The translations under genes were made by a program, and so were the position numbers. From IMG/VR virus record IMGVR_UViG_3300040796_000034, positions 1-64,000 of that record: a stretch of 64,000 nucleotides of DNA. The stretch is one strand, 5' to 3'. Of the stretch, positions 39,517 through 49,077 are shown piece after piece. This DNA is from a virus. A model generated the notes under the pieces. It was not told the DNA's origin. It made no database searches and saw nothing but the letters and a program-made list of their open reading frames with translations. Every line of letters begins with the position of its first letter. The first letter of the stretch is position 1.

Positions 39517-41670
39517 TTATCCCCCAAATACAATAGCGTACTCTAGTGACGTATTCTCAATTGCAGTCATTACTTCATTAGTTATCCGATTGTTTACAGT
39601 AGCTATTTCCGCAGTTATTTCATCTCGGATATTTTGATTAAAGGTATAAGTTTTTATAACCCAAAGACCCCCTTCTCCAGATGCTAGATTACTAGGTTTC
39701 CAAGTAGTTGTATTATTACCAGAGCTTGTATTATAAGCATCATAGACTATTTCTTCTTTACTATTGTCACTGTAAATAATTTTAGACTCTGTACCGTCAT
39801 ACAACGTCGTAGAAGGTATTGAAGTTAAAATACTCTCGTGTATAGGTGCAATAAAGTAAGCCATGTTATCAAGTGATTCTATTAAGGAATACTTAAGTTC
39901 ATAGCAAATATTATCTTCAAAAGTTTTCAAATATTCTGGTAAATGCCGAATACTTGTAATAGTATCTCCTTCATAAAGAAAACTGTAATAAACAGAATGT
40001 GTACCTGTTGTAAAATTAGTACCTCCTGATACAGAGCTTACCGTAGTAATATTCTTAACCTCATACAAGTTAAAGTAAACATCTGTATTTGTAGGTAGTG
40101 AAGTAATAACAGTACCTATGTTGTAATCAGTAATCTCAAATACTTCAGAAGACAGTGTATTATTAATTGGCAAAGTGTATCTTCGTATTTCACTATCAGA
40201 ATTTCTAACGATATAGATGTTAATACTCTTTACAGCAAAGGTACATAAAGAGTTAGCAATAACATCCGGGTAATCTGTCCTAACCTTTGTCGGGTAATTT
40301 ATCGTGATTTGCAGTTTATTAAGGCTTGAAGCTACGTTAACGTTCTTAGAGGTAGAAAGACTCGATTCTCCGGGTAAAGTACCTACAACGGCTCGTAAAG
40401 CGCTGCTAGGTGACAGTGAATCAACCGTAGTTGCATAAGCGGTTCCATCTCTATTAATGGCAATCTTATTTAAACTACTATCTTCAAGTCCGTAGAGGGT
40501 CTGTTCACCTTGTAAAGGAAATGAGTATGACTGTATTAAACCACTACCTGACTGTACAATACATGAATATCCTTGTGAAGGTAATACTCTCATGTAATCC
40601 CCTGTACTTAACATGATGTTTCCTAGTATTTCTCCTGATTCATTAAAGACTCCATTCTCTTCACTAAAATAAAGTAAAATGCTTATTAAACTTTCACTAG
40701 GAATATATCTAAGTATTTCATAACTATTAAAACTTAATCGTACTACAACATAGTAGGCTTTATTTACATCTAAGTCATCTTCTAAATATAGTTCAGTTTC
40801 TTCAGAGTTGTACATAACCTCTGTATCTAAATAGTTAAAGATAAAAGAATCATCATTAAGCGTTGTTTGTAATTCACCTGTATCTAGGTGTACATAACCT
40901 TTAAAAGTTAAATAGAGCTTACCAGAAAAAAGAGAAGACTTGTTAATAGCATCTACAAAGACACTTGCTGATATACGAGTACCTTTAATAATTAAGTCAC
41001 TACCACTTAACCACAAATGAATCTCTTCAGAGTTACTACCGTCGCCTGAGTAAGTAGAGTAGTAACTTGAATCTACTGTATTACTAGAGATGTCGTATCT
41101 ACAACCATCTACAGCATAAACATCTGAAAGGTATATAGACCAACCTCCTCGTATTTTCCATCTATAACCATTATCAGAGAGTAAGACATTAAAACCATCA
41201 ACTAGGGTAGTAGTATCTAGTTCATCATATTCATAAATAAAACCTGTACTTGCAAAACCTCTTAACATACCGTGGGTGTACAAGGTTACATTAGCTGGAG
41301 CATCAAGTATTGCCTCAGTAGTTAGTAATATGTCATCATTAATGATTACCTCTAATGGATATACACCTGTATTAGGTATTCGACATATCTGATTAAAAGA
41401 TTCTAAAGCTGTTGTATTTGAAATACCTATGACATAGCTAGTCCAGTATTCTCCTGTATTCTCTGCTGTACTGTTAATAGTAAAAGTAATGCTGTCACCA
41501 TCTAAGATAGAGATAGGTGAAGATATAATATTGTAATTTCTACCAATACGGTTGTATGCACATATTGAGAAGTAGTAAATACCTGATGATAGATTACCTC
41601 CTGTATTAGTAGTTATAGTCCAATCTGCATTATCTAGCCTTACTCGGCCATTTGCGTACATAAGTGTCAT
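39517..41670 (-). CDS. large tail/baseplate protein (717 aa)
   Basis: 717 residues of beta-type, Ser/Thr/Asn-rich sequence, lacking cysteine-rich or catalytic motifs. The N-terminal part (NLSSGIYYFSICAYNRIGRN) resembles fibronectin-III-like modules that decorate tail tips. It overlaps the small gene upstream by 4 bases. Probably a tail-tip or fibre-attachment protein; exact role unassigned. Confidence 0.65.
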   Translation of the reverse strand: MTLMYANGRVRLDNADWTITTNTGGNLSSGIYYFSICAYNRIGRNYNIISSPISILDGDSITFTINSTAENTGEYWTSYVIGISNTTALESFNQICRIPNTGVYPLEVIINDDILLTTEAILDAPANVTLYTHGMLRGFASTGFIYEYDELDTTTLVDGFNVLLSDNGYRWKIRGGWSIYLSDVYAVDGCRYDISSNTVDSSYYSTYSGDGSNSEEIHLWLSGSDLIIKGTRISASVFVDAINKSSLFSGKLYLTFKGYVHLDTGELQTTLNDDSFIFNYLDTEVMYNSEETELYLEDDLDVNKAYYVVVRLSFNSYEILRYIPSESLISILLYFSEENGVFNESGEILGNIMLSTGDYMRVLPSQGYSCIVQSGSGLIQSYSFPLQGEQTLYGLEDSSLNKIAINRDGTAYATTVDSLSPSSALRAVVGTLPGESSLSTSKNVNVASSLNKLQITINYPTKVRTDYPDVIANSLCTFAVKSINIYIVRNSDSEIRRYTLPINNTLSSEVFEITDYNIGTVITSLPTNTDVYFNLYEVKNITTVSSVSGGTNFTTGTHSVYYSFLYEGDTITSIRHLPEYLKTFEDNICYELKYSLIESLDNMAYFIAPIHESILTSIPSTTLYDGTESKIIYSDNSKEEIVYDAYNTSSGNNTTTWKPSNLASGEGGLWVIKTYTFNQNIRDEITAEIATVNNRITNEVMTAIENTSLEYAIVFGG

Positions 41671-41840
41671 CGAATGTTAACCTTGTTTGTAATGTTTTTA
41701 TTTGATTTGTCAAGCCTATAGATTACTTCACCTTTAACTAAGATTTCTGTAAATCTAGCTTGTGTATTAACAGTAGGTCTATAGACTTGCATAAACTCTT
41801 GTAGTTTATTATATAGCTCTTGATTAGTTATGTCCGACAT
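41667..41840 (-). CDS. small conserved-position tail-operon protein (57 aa)
   Basis: ATG 41840 to TGA 41667. It begins MSDITNQELYNKLQEFMQVY, a helix, followed by a basic beta stretch ending in NKVNIR. It starts 3 bases after the hub gene stop and its TGA overlaps the next ATG (ATGA), so packing supports translation. Function unknown. Confidence 0.65.
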   Translation of the reverse strand: MSDITNQELYNKLQEFMQVYRPTVNTQARFTEILVKGEVIYRLDKSNKNITNKVNIR

Positions 41841-41842
41841 GA

Positions 41843-44329
41843 TTAAAATTTATACCTAGATTTGTCAATATTAAAGGGAGTTGCTTGTAAAATTTTATCA
41901 TTATATTTGACATTAACTAATTGAAAAATATTATTAGGTTTTGGTATTTTTCTCTCTTTAATCTTTAAATTAACAAAAGATTCTACGCCTAAAGTTAGTT
42001 GTGTATTAGCTACGCTCTCTATGTTTTTAAAATCCAAGTTATAACCTAGTATCGAGATGTTGTGATTGATGTTAAGGATTCTACACTTGTAAGTAATGTC
42101 GTTGTATTTAACTATAAGTCTGTCACCAATCTCATAATCCAAACTAAAAAAAGTAGTTAAGTTTAAACTCTCTTCCTGTAAAGTACGTTTAATTCGTAAG
42201 TCTGTTTCAGCAGCAGCGAAAGCTTTCTGTTTTGTATCTACATCAAAGCTTATAACTCCTTTCACGGGGTCTTTATCTGTAAAAGAATCTGTGTAAATTA
42301 AATACTCTATATCGTCTTTTTTTCTTGTACGATTGCCAGAAGTATGTTGACTACTGTCTTTACTTATTTCATCTTTATTGTAAAAATACAAGGGTTTAGC
42401 TTTATGTTGACCGGGTTCACCTGATGAAATCTCTGTCTGTGTATTTTCTGAACTATTTCTAAAACCATCATCTTGTGCTGAGTATTCTGTCGTGAAAGTA
42501 GTATAGCTGTATTCTTTTATATCAGGTTTAATAGATAAATCTGTTTGAACCCTACCTTCTCCATTGGTTACATCGTCAAACTGATATAGTACAGAGTTAT
42601 CTCCAGAAACTTGAACCCTACGACGTATTTGTGTGTCTTTTCCAACGGTTAGCGGAGGCAGTAAAGTTATTGGGTCTGCATCGGGGTCGTTAGCTGCCGC
42701 TTGTTCCTCTATCTCTCTTCTAAGGGCTATATTCTCAGGGTTTTCTATTTTATCAAAACAACTGTATATCGTCTCTTCAGCTAGCATAAACATTGGTTCA
42801 ATATAGTTAGGGTCTCGTACAGAACCTAACTGAAGATTTCCTTGAGAATCACAGTAGTAGAAAGTTATGTAAGGTAGTAGATGTCGATATGAGTTAAAGT
42901 AGTCTCTAAGTTGACCTAGTTTGTATCTAGTATATCCTCTAACAGAGACAGTCCTATACAGGTATGTATTTAAAAATGCTTGTATCTCTGCGGCATCTTC
43001 ATCTTCAGGCTCTAGTTCAGCTAGCTCTTGCTGATACACCCAAGTTTCTAAAGCATTAGTCTCAGCCTTAAAACGACATCTCTTCCACCCAGTTATATTA
43101 TTGCCTAAGTAGTATCCAGTAAACTTGTCATAGATATATTCAGTTTGTTGATATTCAATCTGTCTCCAAACACTTCCAGGGCCATTTATCTCAAATTTAG
43201 CTTCATCACCATTCACTACAATATGGTCTTTACTAACGTATTCAAAACCGTAAGTAGATATTTCCTCAAACAATATATTTTTTTCACCTTTAAAACCTAT
43301 CTCATAAGTAGTCTTAATCCGTTGTTTACGAGGGCCTGAGTTATCAAAGGTTAAATCTAGAGTCTTAATAACTCCTTCAATACTAGGAGGGCTATTATAG
43401 GTCTCATCTCCACTATATTCTGTTTTTGTTTTAGGATTCTTTTTTACAAATCTAGGTATCCCTTTTGTGTCTGTAAAGTCTTCTTCACTATTACTCCAAG
43501 TAAGTAAGTAAGGGTCATATTTAATCTGTACACCTTGTTTAGAATAACTAACACCTGTATCTTCAATAACAGTAGTGTCATCTAATTTATGCTTAGAAAC
43601 TCTATCCCAATCTCTTAGCTCAACAGATTTGCCAATATAGACAAAGGATTTGTTTTTTCGACTCTCTGCCTGTAAAAGATTGTTAAAGGTACTTGATGCC
43701 TTTGTATTTTGCTTATCTACTTCGATTTTATGATTAAGTCCTTTGTACTTTACATCAGCTTTACGAGCTAATTTAGAAAGACTGACTTCGTATTTATCCT
43801 TATCTTTTTTACTTTCACTAAAATTAACAACTTCAACATTATTGTAACTGCAAGTTTTATCATTCTTATTAAGTAAGTATATCTGAGTATTAAGACCTTT
43901 TGTCCAATAAGAATCTAGTGAAATATTAAATACAAATCTGCCTTTAGGGTTTATAACTCTTGGGTTACTTTGATAATTTATGTAGCTTACTCTATATGGA
44001 ATATTAAAAAGAGTAATCTTTCTATCTTCTTTCGTAAAATACTTGTACACATCATCATAAGCCCCCCTATCACATTCTAGTGTCATACTAACTCTAGGAC
44101 TATTTTCAAAGGACATACTAATACTGACATTTCCCCAAAGCTTTAAGTCAGTAAAAAGTTTAGGTGTGTCAATCTTATTGGTGTACAGCTTTTCAGTAAG
44201 GCTTACATAGCGTATATAGTTAACATCACTGTAGTTATGTAAATCTAAATACAATTCGTTTAAAGATGTGTCAACTTTATAACTTGGTTGCACGAGTCCT
44301 AGTAAAGGCTGTATGTTAGTTAATTTCAT
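41843..44329 (-). CDS. baseplate hub/tail-tip protein (828 aa)
   Basis: 828 residues. The C-terminal third has SLDYEIGDRLIVKYNDITYK then CRILNINHNISILGYNLDFK, the beta-barrel strand pattern seen at the end of late-control/gpD-type and gp27-like hub domains, where surface-plug proteins attach. The N-terminal part (LWGNVSISMSFENSPRVSMT) fits the first barrel of these hubs. The middle part is acidic (QQELAELEPEDEDAAEI). The position downstream of the tape measure group fits a tail tip role. No lysozyme or peptidase motif was seen. The hub assignment is by fold impression. Confidence 0.55.
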   Translation of the reverse strand: MKLTNIQPLLGLVQPSYKVDTSLNELYLDLHNYSDVNYIRYVSLTEKLYTNKIDTPKLFTDLKLWGNVSISMSFENSPRVSMTLECDRGAYDDVYKYFTKEDRKITLFNIPYRVSYINYQSNPRVINPKGRFVFNISLDSYWTKGLNTQIYLLNKNDKTCSYNNVEVVNFSESKKDKDKYEVSLSKLARKADVKYKGLNHKIEVDKQNTKASSTFNNLLQAESRKNKSFVYIGKSVELRDWDRVSKHKLDDTTVIEDTGVSYSKQGVQIKYDPYLLTWSNSEEDFTDTKGIPRFVKKNPKTKTEYSGDETYNSPPSIEGVIKTLDLTFDNSGPRKQRIKTTYEIGFKGEKNILFEEISTYGFEYVSKDHIVVNGDEAKFEINGPGSVWRQIEYQQTEYIYDKFTGYYLGNNITGWKRCRFKAETNALETWVYQQELAELEPEDEDAAEIQAFLNTYLYRTVSVRGYTRYKLGQLRDYFNSYRHLLPYITFYYCDSQGNLQLGSVRDPNYIEPMFMLAEETIYSCFDKIENPENIALRREIEEQAAANDPDADPITLLPPLTVGKDTQIRRRVQVSGDNSVLYQFDDVTNGEGRVQTDLSIKPDIKEYSYTTFTTEYSAQDDGFRNSSENTQTEISSGEPGQHKAKPLYFYNKDEISKDSSQHTSGNRTRKKDDIEYLIYTDSFTDKDPVKGVISFDVDTKQKAFAAAETDLRIKRTLQEESLNLTTFFSLDYEIGDRLIVKYNDITYKCRILNINHNISILGYNLDFKNIESVANTQLTLGVESFVNLKIKERKIPKPNNIFQLVNVKYNDKILQATPFNIDKSRYKF

Positions 44330-44564
44330 TTATCAACACTCCATTAACATATATTGATTGAATAACCTCTCGGTCTTGTAGTGAAAAGAATACACGATAA
44401 CCTCCTGATGAAATACCATAGTCATTAAGTCGAGTAAACTCTGTTTTAAACGTACCTTTTTCAATTAGTCGATATAAGGTATTATTAACAGTTGTATTGG
44501 TTAGCTTAAATAAAGGAGATGGGTGTATATTTGTATTGTCTGTATTAGGTTTATAAAGAAACAT
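44316..44564 (-). CDS. small tail protein preceding the hub gene (82 aa)
   Basis: 82 residues, unrecognised; it overlaps the hub gene by 14 bases, so the two are coupled. It is the first gene of this minus-strand block. The upstream minus strand has a short AUG-led 8-codon frame ending in TAATG at this start, possibly a leader. Confidence 0.65.
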   Translation of the reverse strand: MFLYKPNTDNTNIHPSPLFKLTNTTVNNTLYRLIEKGTFKTEFTRLNDYGISSGGYRVFFSLQDREVIQSIYVNGVLINEIN

Positions 44565-44607
44565 TATCTACCAGAACCTCTTTCAGTCATATTTCTGTCG
44601 TAATTAA

Positions 44608-44627
44608 TTACAATAAAATAATTGTAA
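44608..44627. promoter_or_regulatory. inverted repeat in the divergent intergenic region
   Basis: TTACAAT / ATTGTAA, 7-bp arms, 6-base spacer, in the 179-base gap between the minus-strand tail block and the plus-strand island. It may be an operator or overlap promoters for both directions. The rest of the gap holds a short GCC/GGC hairpin near 44709; no clear promoter was fixed. Confidence 0.4.
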
Positions 44628-44743
44628 CACTAATACCTTCACTAAAAGCCCTGTAACGTCTATTAGATATCTTTAGGTAAAAAATTACAGGAAAAATTGA
44701 ATAGATGCCTTTACAAGGCTATTAGCAACAGGTACGTTAAGAT

Positions 44744-44866
44744 ATGAAACTTAAGAGACATGAATCTTCCCGTAAGCAGGGAAGAAACGATAAAGGCAGA
44801 AATTCATCTGCTAGATTGAGACAACTGAAAAAACAAAGACAAATATTAAGGAGCAAACTTAAATGA
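44744..44866 (+). CDS. small highly basic protein (40 aa)
   Basis: ATG 44744 to TGA 44864-44866. It begins MKLKRHESSRKQGRNDKGRN and is over one third Lys/Arg. The stop overlaps the next ATG (ATGA), and a strong AAGGAG serving the next gene lies within it. Such composition suits a nucleic-acid-binding or RNA polymerase-targeting peptide; no family recognised. Confidence 0.6.
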   Translation: MKLKRHESSRKQGRNDKGRNSSARLRQLKKQRQILRSKLK

Positions 44867-45324
44867 CAAATACAACAGATTATAAAATATTATTCACAGA
44901 ATTTACAAACAATGAGATGTTCACTCTTTATTGTGATGATGGGTTTTTACGAAAAGGTGTAGTTAACAAAGGTATCTATCTAACAACATTACCTGAATGG
45001 GGTGGTTTTTTACATTCTGGAATGATGGTACAATCTGATAAAAATGAGTTAGTTAACTCTGCTAGTAAGTTAGACTATGGTATTTACTTGTATTGGATGA
45101 TATGGTTGTACAAAAGTCCAGAGTTATTTAATGAACTATTTGTTAAATCAGATAATGTATCAGAAGATATAGATTACAAGAAAGAATTTGATGACCTTTA
45201 TGAAGAGTTTAAAATACTCGAAGATAACTATGATATGTTAAAAGAGTCTTATGATTATTTACGAAAGATTCAACACAAAGAAAACCAGATGATAGAACAA
45301 GATTTAGGAACTGAATATGATTAA
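44863..45324 (+). CDS. unknown protein with C-terminal coiled coil (153 aa)
   Basis: 153 residues. The first 95 are globular with aromatic residues (FLRKGVVNKGIYLTTLPEWG); the last 45 are acidic coiled coil (EFKILEDNYDMLKESYDYLR). Preceded by AAGGAG. It overlaps the next gene by 8 bases. Not recognised. Confidence 0.7.
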   Translation: MTNTTDYKILFTEFTNNEMFTLYCDDGFLRKGVVNKGIYLTTLPEWGGFLHSGMMVQSDKNELVNSASKLDYGIYLYWMIWLYKSPELFNELFVKSDNVSEDIDYKKEFDDLYEEFKILEDNYDMLKESYDYLRKIQHKENQMIEQDLGTEYD

Positions 45325-45679
45325 TAATTTTAAAATTACAAGCATTGTACCCATTGAAGCTGATTATGAAATTGAAATAGATATCTGTACACTAGAATCT
45401 TTTGTTAGTAGTACACCTGCGATTAACTTAGCTTACGACGAAGCTGAGATACAAGCTGTTTTTGACAAACTAAAAGAGGATGACGAGTTGTGTATTGACA
45501 ATTTAAGTTTAGATGAAAAGGAAATTCTTCAGATAACTCTTGAAAATTATATAGAATATCAACAGAGAAGTTTTTCCACTGTTTTTGACCTTAAGAATCT
45601 TACAAACATAGAGTTTACTTCCTGTGACATTGTAGATACTACTCACCTAGATTGTTCAGAGTATGAAAAAGTTAAATGA
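45317..45679 (+). CDS. unknown protein (120 aa), related opening to the next gene
   Basis: 120 residues, acidic. The stretch YEIEIDICTLESFVSS near residue 16 resembles KEIEIDLDELENFCET in the following protein, so the two may be diverged duplicates. It overlaps both neighbours (8 and 4 bases). Not recognised. Confidence 0.65.
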   Translation: MINNFKITSIVPIEADYEIEIDICTLESFVSSTPAINLAYDEAEIQAVFDKLKEDDELCIDNLSLDEKEILQITLENYIEYQQRSFSTVFDLKNLTNIEFTSCDIVDTTHLDCSEYEKVK

Positions 45680-46005
45680 AAACTAAACTACAATTACCGA
45701 CTGTTCAATTTAAAGAAATAGAGATAGATTTAGATGAACTAGAAAATTTTTGTGAAACTCAAAGTATCTCTTCTCTTAAGAAAGACTTCTGGTATCGTTT
45801 AAGTGGTGAAATACATAGATACAAAGCAGGTAAGTCTTATCGTAATTACTTAGAAGAGTTTTTAGAAGGTGTTTATTTTTTTTTAAAATCTGTTTATCCA
45901 GATGTGTATGAAGAATACTTTGACCCGTATTTTGAATATGAAGAAGGTCATATCGATACACAGCTTTGTAAAATAATACAAGATATGAAAGATTTAAACG
46001 AGTAG
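45676..46005 (+). CDS. unknown protein (109 aa)
   Basis: 109 residues, helical and acidic, overlapping the previous gene by 4 bases (ATGA). Opening EIEIDLDELENF is shared in pattern with the previous gene. It is the last gene before two hairpins at 46033-46112. Not recognised. Confidence 0.65.
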   Translation: MKTKLQLPTVQFKEIEIDLDELENFCETQSISSLKKDFWYRLSGEIHRYKAGKSYRNYLEEFLEGVYFFLKSVYPDVYEEYFDPYFEYEEGHIDTQLCKIIQDMKDLNE

Positions 46006-46032
46006 GAGGCTTGTTAGCCCTAGTTATTATAT

Positions 46033-46054
46033 AGGGATTCTTTAAAGAATCCCT
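46033..46054 (+). terminator. perfect hairpin after the 45676 gene
   Basis: AGGGATTC / GAATCCCT, 8-bp stem, loop TTTAAA (itself self-complementary), 27 bases past the stop. It lacks a T tract and may act with the next hairpin. Confidence 0.55.
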
Positions 46055-46090
46055 GAATGCCTTTCTACATAAGAGTTACAGCAAATGACT

Positions 46091-46116
46091 AAATCCCGAA
46101 AACCTGGGATTTTCTT
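46091..46116 (+). terminator. rho-independent terminator
   Basis: AAATCCC / GGGATTT, 7-bp stem, 8-base loop, followed by TCTTTT. It closes the 44744-46005 operon and lies 24 bases before the next ATG. Confidence 0.75.
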
Positions 46117-46139
46117 TTCACTAAACAAACGAAAAAAAA

Positions 46140-46574
46140 ATGAATAAATTAGAAAGTGAATACCTGACAAAAAACAGTATTAGCTTAAATGATTGGTTAG
46201 ACATACTGACTTTAGTAGGTAGCTCTACTTATCTTAAAATTAATCAAGATTGTAGCGAAGCTAAACTTACTCGAACTAAATACTACAAAATTCTTAAAAA
46301 ATTTAAAGACGCTGACTTAGTTAAACAGGTTAAAGGTGAATACCGCTTAAATCCTTATTTCTACTTGCGTAATGACTGTAGTAAGGCTCTTGCTACCAAA
46401 TTACAGAACGAGTGGGATAATGAGCCTGAGAAGGGTAAATCAGAGCATCTACCGAAGACTATAACAGACCCGGTTACAGGAGAACTTTATCTTTATGACG
46501 ATAGTGAAGTAAGACCAATGGATAAAACACTAGGTTGGTACAGACCTGCAACTGTTGAGGATTATGAAAACTAG
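46140..46574 (+). CDS. winged-helix-type DNA-binding protein (144 aa)
   Basis: 144 residues. Residues about 38-80 (EAKLTRTKYYKILKKFKDAD, then LVKQVKGEYRLNPYFYLRN) form a helix-turn-helix plus wing like that of plasmid replication or replication-initiator wHTH proteins. The C-terminal half is acidic (KTITDPVTGELYLYDDSE). It stands first after a terminator, so it has its own promoter that I could not locate. A transcription regulator is the cautious reading. Confidence 0.5.
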   Translation: MNKLESEYLTKNSISLNDWLDILTLVGSSTYLKINQDCSEAKLTRTKYYKILKKFKDADLVKQVKGEYRLNPYFYLRNDCSKALATKLQNEWDNEPEKGKSEHLPKTITDPVTGELYLYDDSEVRPMDKTLGWYRPATVEDYEN

Positions 46575-46977
46575 ACCACAGACAACGGCTTGCTTAGGTG
46601 TTAAGAAACATCTCCCGGTAAACCTTAACAAATCTCAAACGACGCTTACTGCTGCTTTCTTTAGGGAAGTTTATGGGGTTGATGTTAACTCTCATTACCG
46701 TTCTTGGATTTTAAGCATACTTCTTAAGTACCCAAACATTTACTTTAGTCGTGAAAATATTCAAGAAATCGTTGACAATGAATATCATAATGTAAAAATG
46801 CGTTATAAACTATCTGATGAAGATTACTTTAGTACAATTGATTATATTAGTGACTTTGTAGAGATAGTAACAGCATTAGGTAATTATGTTCATCTTGTAA
46901 AAATAAAAGAGAATGTTCATACAGCTTATACAGCTTTTATTAAAGGAGTATATGCTGAGATTAGTTTAGATAGTTAA
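46564..46977 (+). CDS. unknown protein (137 aa)
   Basis: ATG at 46564 (MKTRPQTTACLGVKKHLPVN), overlapping the previous gene by 11 bases. 137 residues, mixed helical. Not recognised. The 86 bases to the next gene contain no supported frame. Confidence 0.65.
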   Translation: MKTRPQTTACLGVKKHLPVNLNKSQTTLTAAFFREVYGVDVNSHYRSWILSILLKYPNIYFSRENIQEIVDNEYHNVKMRYKLSDEDYFSTIDYISDFVEIVTALGNYVHLVKIKENVHTAYTAFIKGVYAEISLDS

Positions 46978-47063
46978 CTGTACAAGTGAAAAATAAATAT
47001 TGAAGCAGATATATTACCCACTGATATCGAAAAAAGTTTTGATTACATTATTCAAGATTAATT

Positions 47064-49076
47064 ATGTTTGACCAATTTAAAGAAGCCTATCTTGACTATT
47101 ACAACACTCATTTACGACTACAGCAGTTTTTTAAGGTAGATGTAGATACAGATTTGTTATGGGATACCTATTTAGACTGTTTTCCTATAGAAGAAAAGCA
47201 GCATCATAACTGTTCAGCTTGTAAATACTTTATTAGAAATTACAGTAATCTTGTAACTATTGACAAAGACTGTGTTGTACGCAGTATTTGGGATGTACAA
47301 CCGTTGGTAGAGATACACCCAATCTTTAGTAAAGTATTACAAAGACTAGCTGTTGAAATATATAAGCATCCGATTAAAGATGTTTTTGTGACAGATACAA
47401 CTAAGCTTGGTGTTGACCATAACTACCAATTACTAGAGGACAAAACTTCTATACGGTGGGAACATCTATTTATTACGATTCCCAAAGAAAGTATTCAACT
47501 GGTTAAGCACTATGAAGAGATAAATCCTAAACAAGCGGCGTATAGAGACCTTCAGAGTGTCTTTAAAAGAGGTTTAGATGAGATTAGCCTGGAAACAGTT
47601 AACACTGTCTTAGATTTGATTTATGACAACAATCTGTATCGTGGTGAAGAGTTTAAATCTACTCTTGAGTCTTGGAAAAAATTAAAGACCGAGTATGAAG
47701 TAGTACATGAAGATAATAAAGTTAACTTTACTTGGTCAAAGATTTTACACACTCCTGCTACAGTATTACGATTAAGGAATAGTAGTATAGGAACTCTTTT
47801 AGTTGATATAGAGAAGTCAGAAAACATGGATGCGGCTGTAAGTAAGTTTGAGGCGTTAATGGCTCCTACGAATTATAAAAGACCTAAAGCATTAATTACT
47901 CCTCAGATGATTAAATCTGCTAAGGAACGTTTAACTGAGTTAGGTATCTTAGATTCATTACAACGGACTTTAGTAACTTCAAAAGATGTACCTGTTAAAG
48001 ATTTAATTTATCTGAATAGAGATAAGCCTAGTGATAACATTTTCGATATACTGGATAACGATGTACAACATAACCCATCTAAGCTAAAAACAAAAAAGAT
48101 TGGCTTATCAGACTTCTTAACAAAAGTTTTACCCAAATCAAGTAAAGTAGAAGTCTTATTTGAAAGGAAACACATTAGCAACTTAGTGTCTCTTGTAGGC
48201 CCTTCAGTAGAAGATTCACCTAATATCTTTAAATGGGATAACCCTTACAGTTGGACGTATCACAACGGTCTAAGCGATTCAATAAAAGAAAAAGTAAAAC
48301 AGGCTGGTGGGGAGACTGATGGCTATTTAAGGGTTTCATTAGGTTGGTCAAATTACGATGACTTAGACCTTCATATACTTGAACCAGGTCGCATTAAAAT
48401 CTATTACAGGAATAAGACATCTTGTAAAACAGGTGGTAAGCTTGATGTAGATATGAATGCAGGGGGAGGATATACTCGTACACCTGTAGAAAATATAATT
48501 TACCCTTCACAAAAAAAGATGACTGAAGGGGCTTATCTTGTAAGCGTTCACCAATTTTGTAAAAGAGAGACTAAAGACACTGGCTTCACTGTAGAAATTG
48601 AAGTAGGAAATCAATTTTATTCTTTTTCACAAAAAGACTCTCCTAAAGATTTAGCTTATGTAGATGTTGCTAAAATTTACTATTGTAGTAAAAGTGGTGA
48701 AATAACAATAAAGCCTCTTATTGATTCAGAAAGTAATATCTGTACAAGCAATGAGTGGGGTATAGACACTTACAAGTTTCACAAAGTTAATGAAATATGT
48801 TACTCACCTAATTACTGGGACAATGAAATAGGTAATAAACACATCTTCTTTTTCCTGGAAGGTTGTACAAATCAAGATGTATCAATAAGACCTTTCTTTA
48901 ATGAGTATCTTAAAAATGAGTATATGAATGATAAACGAGTCTTTGAAGTATTAGCTAATAGATTAGATGTACAACGAGTAAATAAAGAACTCTCTGGTCT
49001 AGGCTTTTCACTTACTCAAGATAATAATTTAATAGTCCGAGTAGATAGTAAACTGTACACAATTAACATCAAGTAA
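47064..49076 (+). CDS. large protein with a YfaP/DUF2135-like domain (670 aa)
   Basis: 670 residues. Residues about 424-545 read LRVSLGWSNYDDLDLHILEP, GGKLDVDMNAGGGYTRTPVE and ENIIYPSQKKMTEGAYLVSV. This is the DUF2135/YfaP-type beta-sandwich (W..DaDLDLHv..P, then GG.LD.D...gg..pEni, G.Y.v.v). The first 400 residues are helical with a Cys pair CSACKYF near residue 51, and the end is unassigned. Proteins with this domain occur with von Willebrand-type and Ter-type stress systems. Here it is an isolated, large, plus-strand accessory gene. It could be a virion protein or a host-interaction factor; no function is known. Confidence 0.6.
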   Translation: MFDQFKEAYLDYYNTHLRLQQFFKVDVDTDLLWDTYLDCFPIEEKQHHNCSACKYFIRNYSNLVTIDKDCVVRSIWDVQPLVEIHPIFSKVLQRLAVEIYKHPIKDVFVTDTTKLGVDHNYQLLEDKTSIRWEHLFITIPKESIQLVKHYEEINPKQAAYRDLQSVFKRGLDEISLETVNTVLDLIYDNNLYRGEEFKSTLESWKKLKTEYEVVHEDNKVNFTWSKILHTPATVLRLRNSSIGTLLVDIEKSENMDAAVSKFEALMAPTNYKRPKALITPQMIKSAKERLTELGILDSLQRTLVTSKDVPVKDLIYLNRDKPSDNIFDILDNDVQHNPSKLKTKKIGLSDFLTKVLPKSSKVEVLFERKHISNLVSLVGPSVEDSPNIFKWDNPYSWTYHNGLSDSIKEKVKQAGGETDGYLRVSLGWSNYDDLDLHILEPGRIKIYYRNKTSCKTGGKLDVDMNAGGGYTRTPVENIIYPSQKKMTEGAYLVSVHQFCKRETKDTGFTVEIEVGNQFYSFSQKDSPKDLAYVDVAKIYYCSKSGEITIKPLIDSESNICTSNEWGIDTYKFHKVNEICYSPNYWDNEIGNKHIFFFLEGCTNQDVSIRPFFNEYLKNEYMNDKRVFEVLANRLDVQRVNKELSGLGFSLTQDNNLIVRVDSKLYTINIK

Positions 49077-49077
49077 T

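Noticed and set aside
46978-47063. Short open frame ending in DYIIQD before the 670-residue gene
   Set aside because: No start codon in frame and too short to support.
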